Origin: Lachnospiraceae bacterium
GTDB taxonomy: Bacteria > Bacillota > Clostridia > Lachnospirales > Lachnospiraceae
Assembly: GCA_004556655.1 (NCBI GenBank)
Contig: SFGF01000038.1
Span: 1-32,952 of the forward strand
Length of the DNA: 32,952 nucleotides
Direction: 5' to 3'
A program made the position numbers and the translations under genes. The notes under the pieces were generated by a model, which ran no database searches, had not been told where the DNA came from, and saw nothing but the letters and a program-made list of their open reading frames with translations. This document shows positions 30,751 to 32,952 of this stretch, in pieces (within the stretch, counting starts at the first letter, position 1; every line of letters begins with the position of its first letter).

Positions 30751-32046
30751 TCAACCGATCCGCAATTTGAACTTCTGAATTTCCTTTTCACTGGATACTT
30801 TCTCGATCTCAGCTCCCAGACTGCAGAGTTTTCCTTCAAAATCTTCATATCCTCGCTGTATATATACAATATCATCAACAATTGTAATTCCTTCAGCTGC
30901 CAATCCGGCGATCACCAGAGCAGCACCGGCTCTCAGATCCGGTGCGCTGACTCTTGCACCTGTCAGCCCTTCCACTCCGTCAATAATAGCTGTATTTCCT
31001 TCCACTTTAATCACTGCGCCCATACGGGTCAGTTCATCCGCATATTTAAATCGATTTTCAAAAATGCTTTCTGTCACTGTACTGGTACCCTGTGCCAATG
31101 TAAGTGTAACTGCAATCTGCGGCTGCATATCCGTAGGATATCCGGGATACGGCAGAGTTTTTACCTGTGTCTTACGAAGGCGTTTGGAGGCGATCACGCG
31201 CACAGCGTCATCAAATTCTTCAACCTCGCATCCAATTTCTTCCAGCTTGGCTGTAATAGCTTCCAGATGTTTCGGTATTACATTTTTAATCAGTATATCA
31301 CCCTTGGTAGCTGCTGCTGCAAACATATAGGTGCCGGCTTCGATCATATCCGGAACAATAGAATAATCTGAAGCATGGAGCGCCTCCACACCACGGATTC
31401 TGATCACATCTGTTCCTGCTCCTTTAATATTTGCTCCCATACTGTTCAGGAAGTTAGCTGTATCAACTACATGTGGTTCCTTTGCAGCATTTTCAATAAT
31501 CGTATTGCCTTTCGCCATAGCTGCTGCCATCATAATGTTGATAGTAGCACCTACAGATACCATATCCATAAAAATATGACATCCCTTCAGTCCATCCGGT
31601 GCTGTCGCCACGATTGCCCCGTGTTTAATCACCACCGTTGCACCCAGTGCACGAAATCCTTTCAGATGCAGATCAATCGGACGGCTTCCGATATTGCATC
31701 CACCCGGAAGCGGTACTTCCGCTTTTTTATATTTTCCCAAAAGTGCTCCCAATAAATAATAAGAAGCACGGATCTTTTTAATATATTCATAATCCACGCT
31801 GATATCGCCGATAGTAGAGCCGTTTATCTTTACTGTGTGACGATCCAGTCTGTCTACGCTGGCGCCGATCCCTTCAATGGCCTCCAACAGTACATTGATA
31901 TCATTTACATCCGGCAGATTTTCTATCCGGACTGTGTCATCTGTCATAATAGCTGCTGCAAGAATAGCCAGAGCTGCATTCTTTGCTCCGCCAATCTCCA
32001 CTTCGCCTACTAATGGGTTACCACCTTTGATAATATATTGTTCCAT
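30751..32046 (-). CDS. murA: UDP-N-acetylglucosamine 1-carboxyvinyltransferase
   Basis: 431 aa, EPSP synthase fold. Lys 22-Asn 23 lie in GGAKNAALAILAA. The active-site Cys 117 is in LPGGCNIGSRPIDLH, the fosfomycin target; the Cys is kept, so intrinsic resistance by Cys-to-Asp change is not expected. YPGYPTDMQPQ and the C-terminal DLRAGAALVIAGLAAEG are diagnostic. It transfers enolpyruvate from PEP to UDP-GlcNAc, the first committed step of peptidoglycan synthesis, in the cytoplasm. Firmicutes often have two MurA paralogues; which one this is cannot be decided here. AGAGGTGG precedes the ATG. Confidence 0.95.
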   Translation of the reverse strand: MEQYIIKGGNPLVGEVEIGGAKNAALAILAAAIMTDDTVRIENLPDVNDINVLLEAIEGIGASVDRLDRHTVKINGSTIGDISVDYEYIKKIRASYYLLGALLGKYKKAEVPLPGGCNIGSRPIDLHLKGFRALGATVVIKHGAIVATAPDGLKGCHIFMDMVSVGATINIMMAAAMAKGNTIIENAAKEPHVVDTANFLNSMGANIKGAGTDVIRIRGVEALHASDYSIVPDMIEAGTYMFAAAATKGDILIKNVIPKHLEAITAKLEEIGCEVEEFDDAVRVIASKRLRKTQVKTLPYPGYPTDMQPQIAVTLTLAQGTSTVTESIFENRFKYADELTRMGAVIKVEGNTAIIDGVEGLTGARVSAPDLRAGAALVIAGLAAEGITIVDDIVYIQRGYEDFEGKLCSLGAEIEKVSSEKEIQKFKLRIG

Positions 32047-32109
32047 AGTCCACCTCTATGACTTTATACTCAGCAATGTTAACATTCAAACTAGTCCATT
32101 CTCCATTAT

Positions 32110-32139
32110 GTTATACCAAATAAAACTTTTTGTAAACAA
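32110..32139 (-). promoter_or_regulatory. candidate murA promoter
   Basis: Minus-strand TATAAC (32110-32115) has TTGTTT (32134-32139) 18 bp upstream, or TTTACA (32131-32136) at 15 bp. The leader is about 60 nt. No terminator follows the upstream kinase-like gene, so read-through is also possible. Confidence 0.5.
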
Positions 32140-32195
32140 AAATTAAAATTTGCTTCCATTTTTATTCACATTGCTTCTCATATTTTCAGAATTCT

Positions 32196-32687
32196 TTACA
32201 ATTCATTTATAATACACTGTAAAGTTTCCTCAATCCCCTTATTTTCTTCATCAATTGTGATATCTGCATATTTCTCATACAGTACCACTCGTTCCTCATA
32301 CAAATCTCTTAATGTCTGTCCATCCCGAAGAACCACTCCCCGATTCTTCAGATTGCCAAGCCTTTTTCTAAGAGCACCATAAGACAACTTCAGATACACC
32401 ACTGTGGCGATCTCTTTCAGATGCTCCATGGCTTCTTTTCCATAAACCACGCTTCCTCCCGTGGCAATCACTGTATGTTCCGCTTCTATGGATGCATTTA
32501 CCTGATTTTCTATTTCTATAAAACCATCCACCCCTTCCTGGGCAATGATTTCTTTCAACAAACGTTTTTCCCGCTTCTGGATCAGCAAATCCGCATCTAT
32601 AAACTGATATCCCATTTCCTTTGCAAGGATTACTCCTACCGTGCTTTTTCCGACACCCGGCATTCCAATCAGTACGATATTCTTCAT
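32196..32687 (-). CDS. shikimate-kinase-like P-loop kinase with altered substrate site
   Basis: 163 aa, shikimate kinase fold. Walker A GMPGVGKST (8-16), FIDADLLIQ with the substrate Asp, the lid Arg 116 (NRGVVLRDG) and Arg 133 (RVVLYEKYAD) fit AroK. However, the shikimate-binding Arg in the motif GFRxxE is Ile 57 (GFIEIE), and the Gly-Gly-Gly motif is shortened to ATGGSV (75-80). These two changes remove ligands that hold shikimate in characterised enzymes. It may be a paralogue acting on another small acid or alcohol rather than the aro-pathway enzyme. It has its own promoter and stands upstream of murA without other aro genes. Confidence 0.7.
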   Translation of the reverse strand: MKNIVLIGMPGVGKSTVGVILAKEMGYQFIDADLLIQKREKRLLKEIIAQEGVDGFIEIENQVNASIEAEHTVIATGGSVVYGKEAMEHLKEIATVVYLKLSYGALRKRLGNLKNRGVVLRDGQTLRDLYEERVVLYEKYADITIDEENKGIEETLQCIINEL

Positions 32688-32726
32688 ATATATTATCCCT
32701 TGAAATTATTCTCTTTAGACTTATAT

Positions 32727-32755
32727 ATTCTATCACATTCATACGGTTCGTACAA
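32727..32755 (-). promoter_or_regulatory. promoter of the shikimate-kinase-like gene
   Basis: Minus-strand TTGTAC (32750-32755) and TAGAAT (32727-32732) have a 17-bp spacer. The leader is about 35 nt, with AAGGGAT before the ATG. Confidence 0.6.
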
Positions 32756-32793
32756 GTTTTTTGTCCGGCATGGTTTTACATAAAACCGACTTA

Positions 32794-32820
32794 GTTACTG
32801 TTCACTGCGTGACCAGCAAC
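32794..32820. repeat. 27-bp palindromic repeat, copy 2
   Basis: It shares its first 13 bases (GTTACTGTTCACT) and 23 of 27 bases overall with copy 1 at 9943-9969. The arms GTTACTGTTCAC and GTGACCAGCAAC pair imperfectly around TGC. It lies upstream of the kinase-like gene's promoter. Confidence 0.6.
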
Positions 32821-32952
32821 GCTTCATGAAACAACCCTGAATTCTGCCAAATAAACTTGAGTTTCCGCAAACTGTAATTTCAAAATGAATATAGTCTATC
32901 AAAGTACCAATCTGCCCAACTTTTGAAAAGATATAGAGTGGCAGCTTTATGA

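Noticed and set aside
32795..32950. 52-codon minus-strand frame entering from the right edge
   Set aside because: It could be the 3' end of another gene, but it shows no recognisable motif and ends inside the 27-bp palindromic repeat; too little is visible to call.

Overview
The window reads as a chromosomal segment of a gut-type Firmicute, most likely a Lachnospiraceae member (Blautia-like, though the genus is a guess). The reasons are moderate GC, strong AGGAGG ribosome-binding sites, YesM/YesN-type two-component pairs beside sugar ABC transporters, reverse plus conventional rubrerythrins, a PerR regulator and a YpuA/DUF1002 protein. No phage, insertion sequence, CRISPR array, rRNA or tRNA gene was found. 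I recognise 26 protein genes, one cut off at the left edge.

Region 1 (1-10764) is an inositol-type carbohydrate locus. On the minus strand a response regulator, a soluble sensorless histidine kinase and a catalytically dead RbsA-like protein form a tight operon (8142 down to 4222). They are followed, behind a separate promoter, by an RbsA/RbsC/RbsB-type ABC importer and an IolH-like isomerase that runs off the left edge. Divergently on the plus strand lie an IolA-type CoA-acylating semialdehyde dehydrogenase and a DeoR-family (IolR-like) regulator. iolG (21615-22628) lies apart, but its promoter carries 11-bp tandem repeats like those bound by IolR-type repressors.

Region 2 (10826-21467) is a fucosyl-oligosaccharide locus. 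It holds a GH95 and a GH29 alpha-L-fucosidase, both without signal peptides, a family-1 binding lipoprotein and two MalF/MalG-type permeases. A divergently transcribed YesM-type kinase and AraC-type response regulator complete it. The GH95 promoter and the binding-protein promoter share the same operator and the same -35/-10 geometry, so the response regulator probably controls both. No ATPase is encoded, so a shared MsmX-like ATPase is expected elsewhere.

Region 3 (22766-25143) is a peroxide-defence block: perR, a reverse rubrerythrin, a conventional rubrerythrin and cobO. PerR-type boxes precede perR and the first rubrerythrin.

Region 4 (25144-32952) is mostly housekeeping on the minus strand: a YpuA-like exported protein, rsmA, a large TPR/acidic/AAA+ protein, murA and a divergent shikimate-kinase-like protein. 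The gap between cobO and the YpuA-like gene contains a promoter with three TATGAAC repeats exactly 11 bp apart, followed by about 105 nt with three hairpins, the last terminator-like. I read this as a candidate small RNA gene.

The most novel item is the kinase/regulator/pseudo-ABC-ATPase module at 4222-8142. It may be a signalling system in which a dead transporter ATPase replaces the missing sensor domain. The second is the candidate small RNA at 25195-25301.
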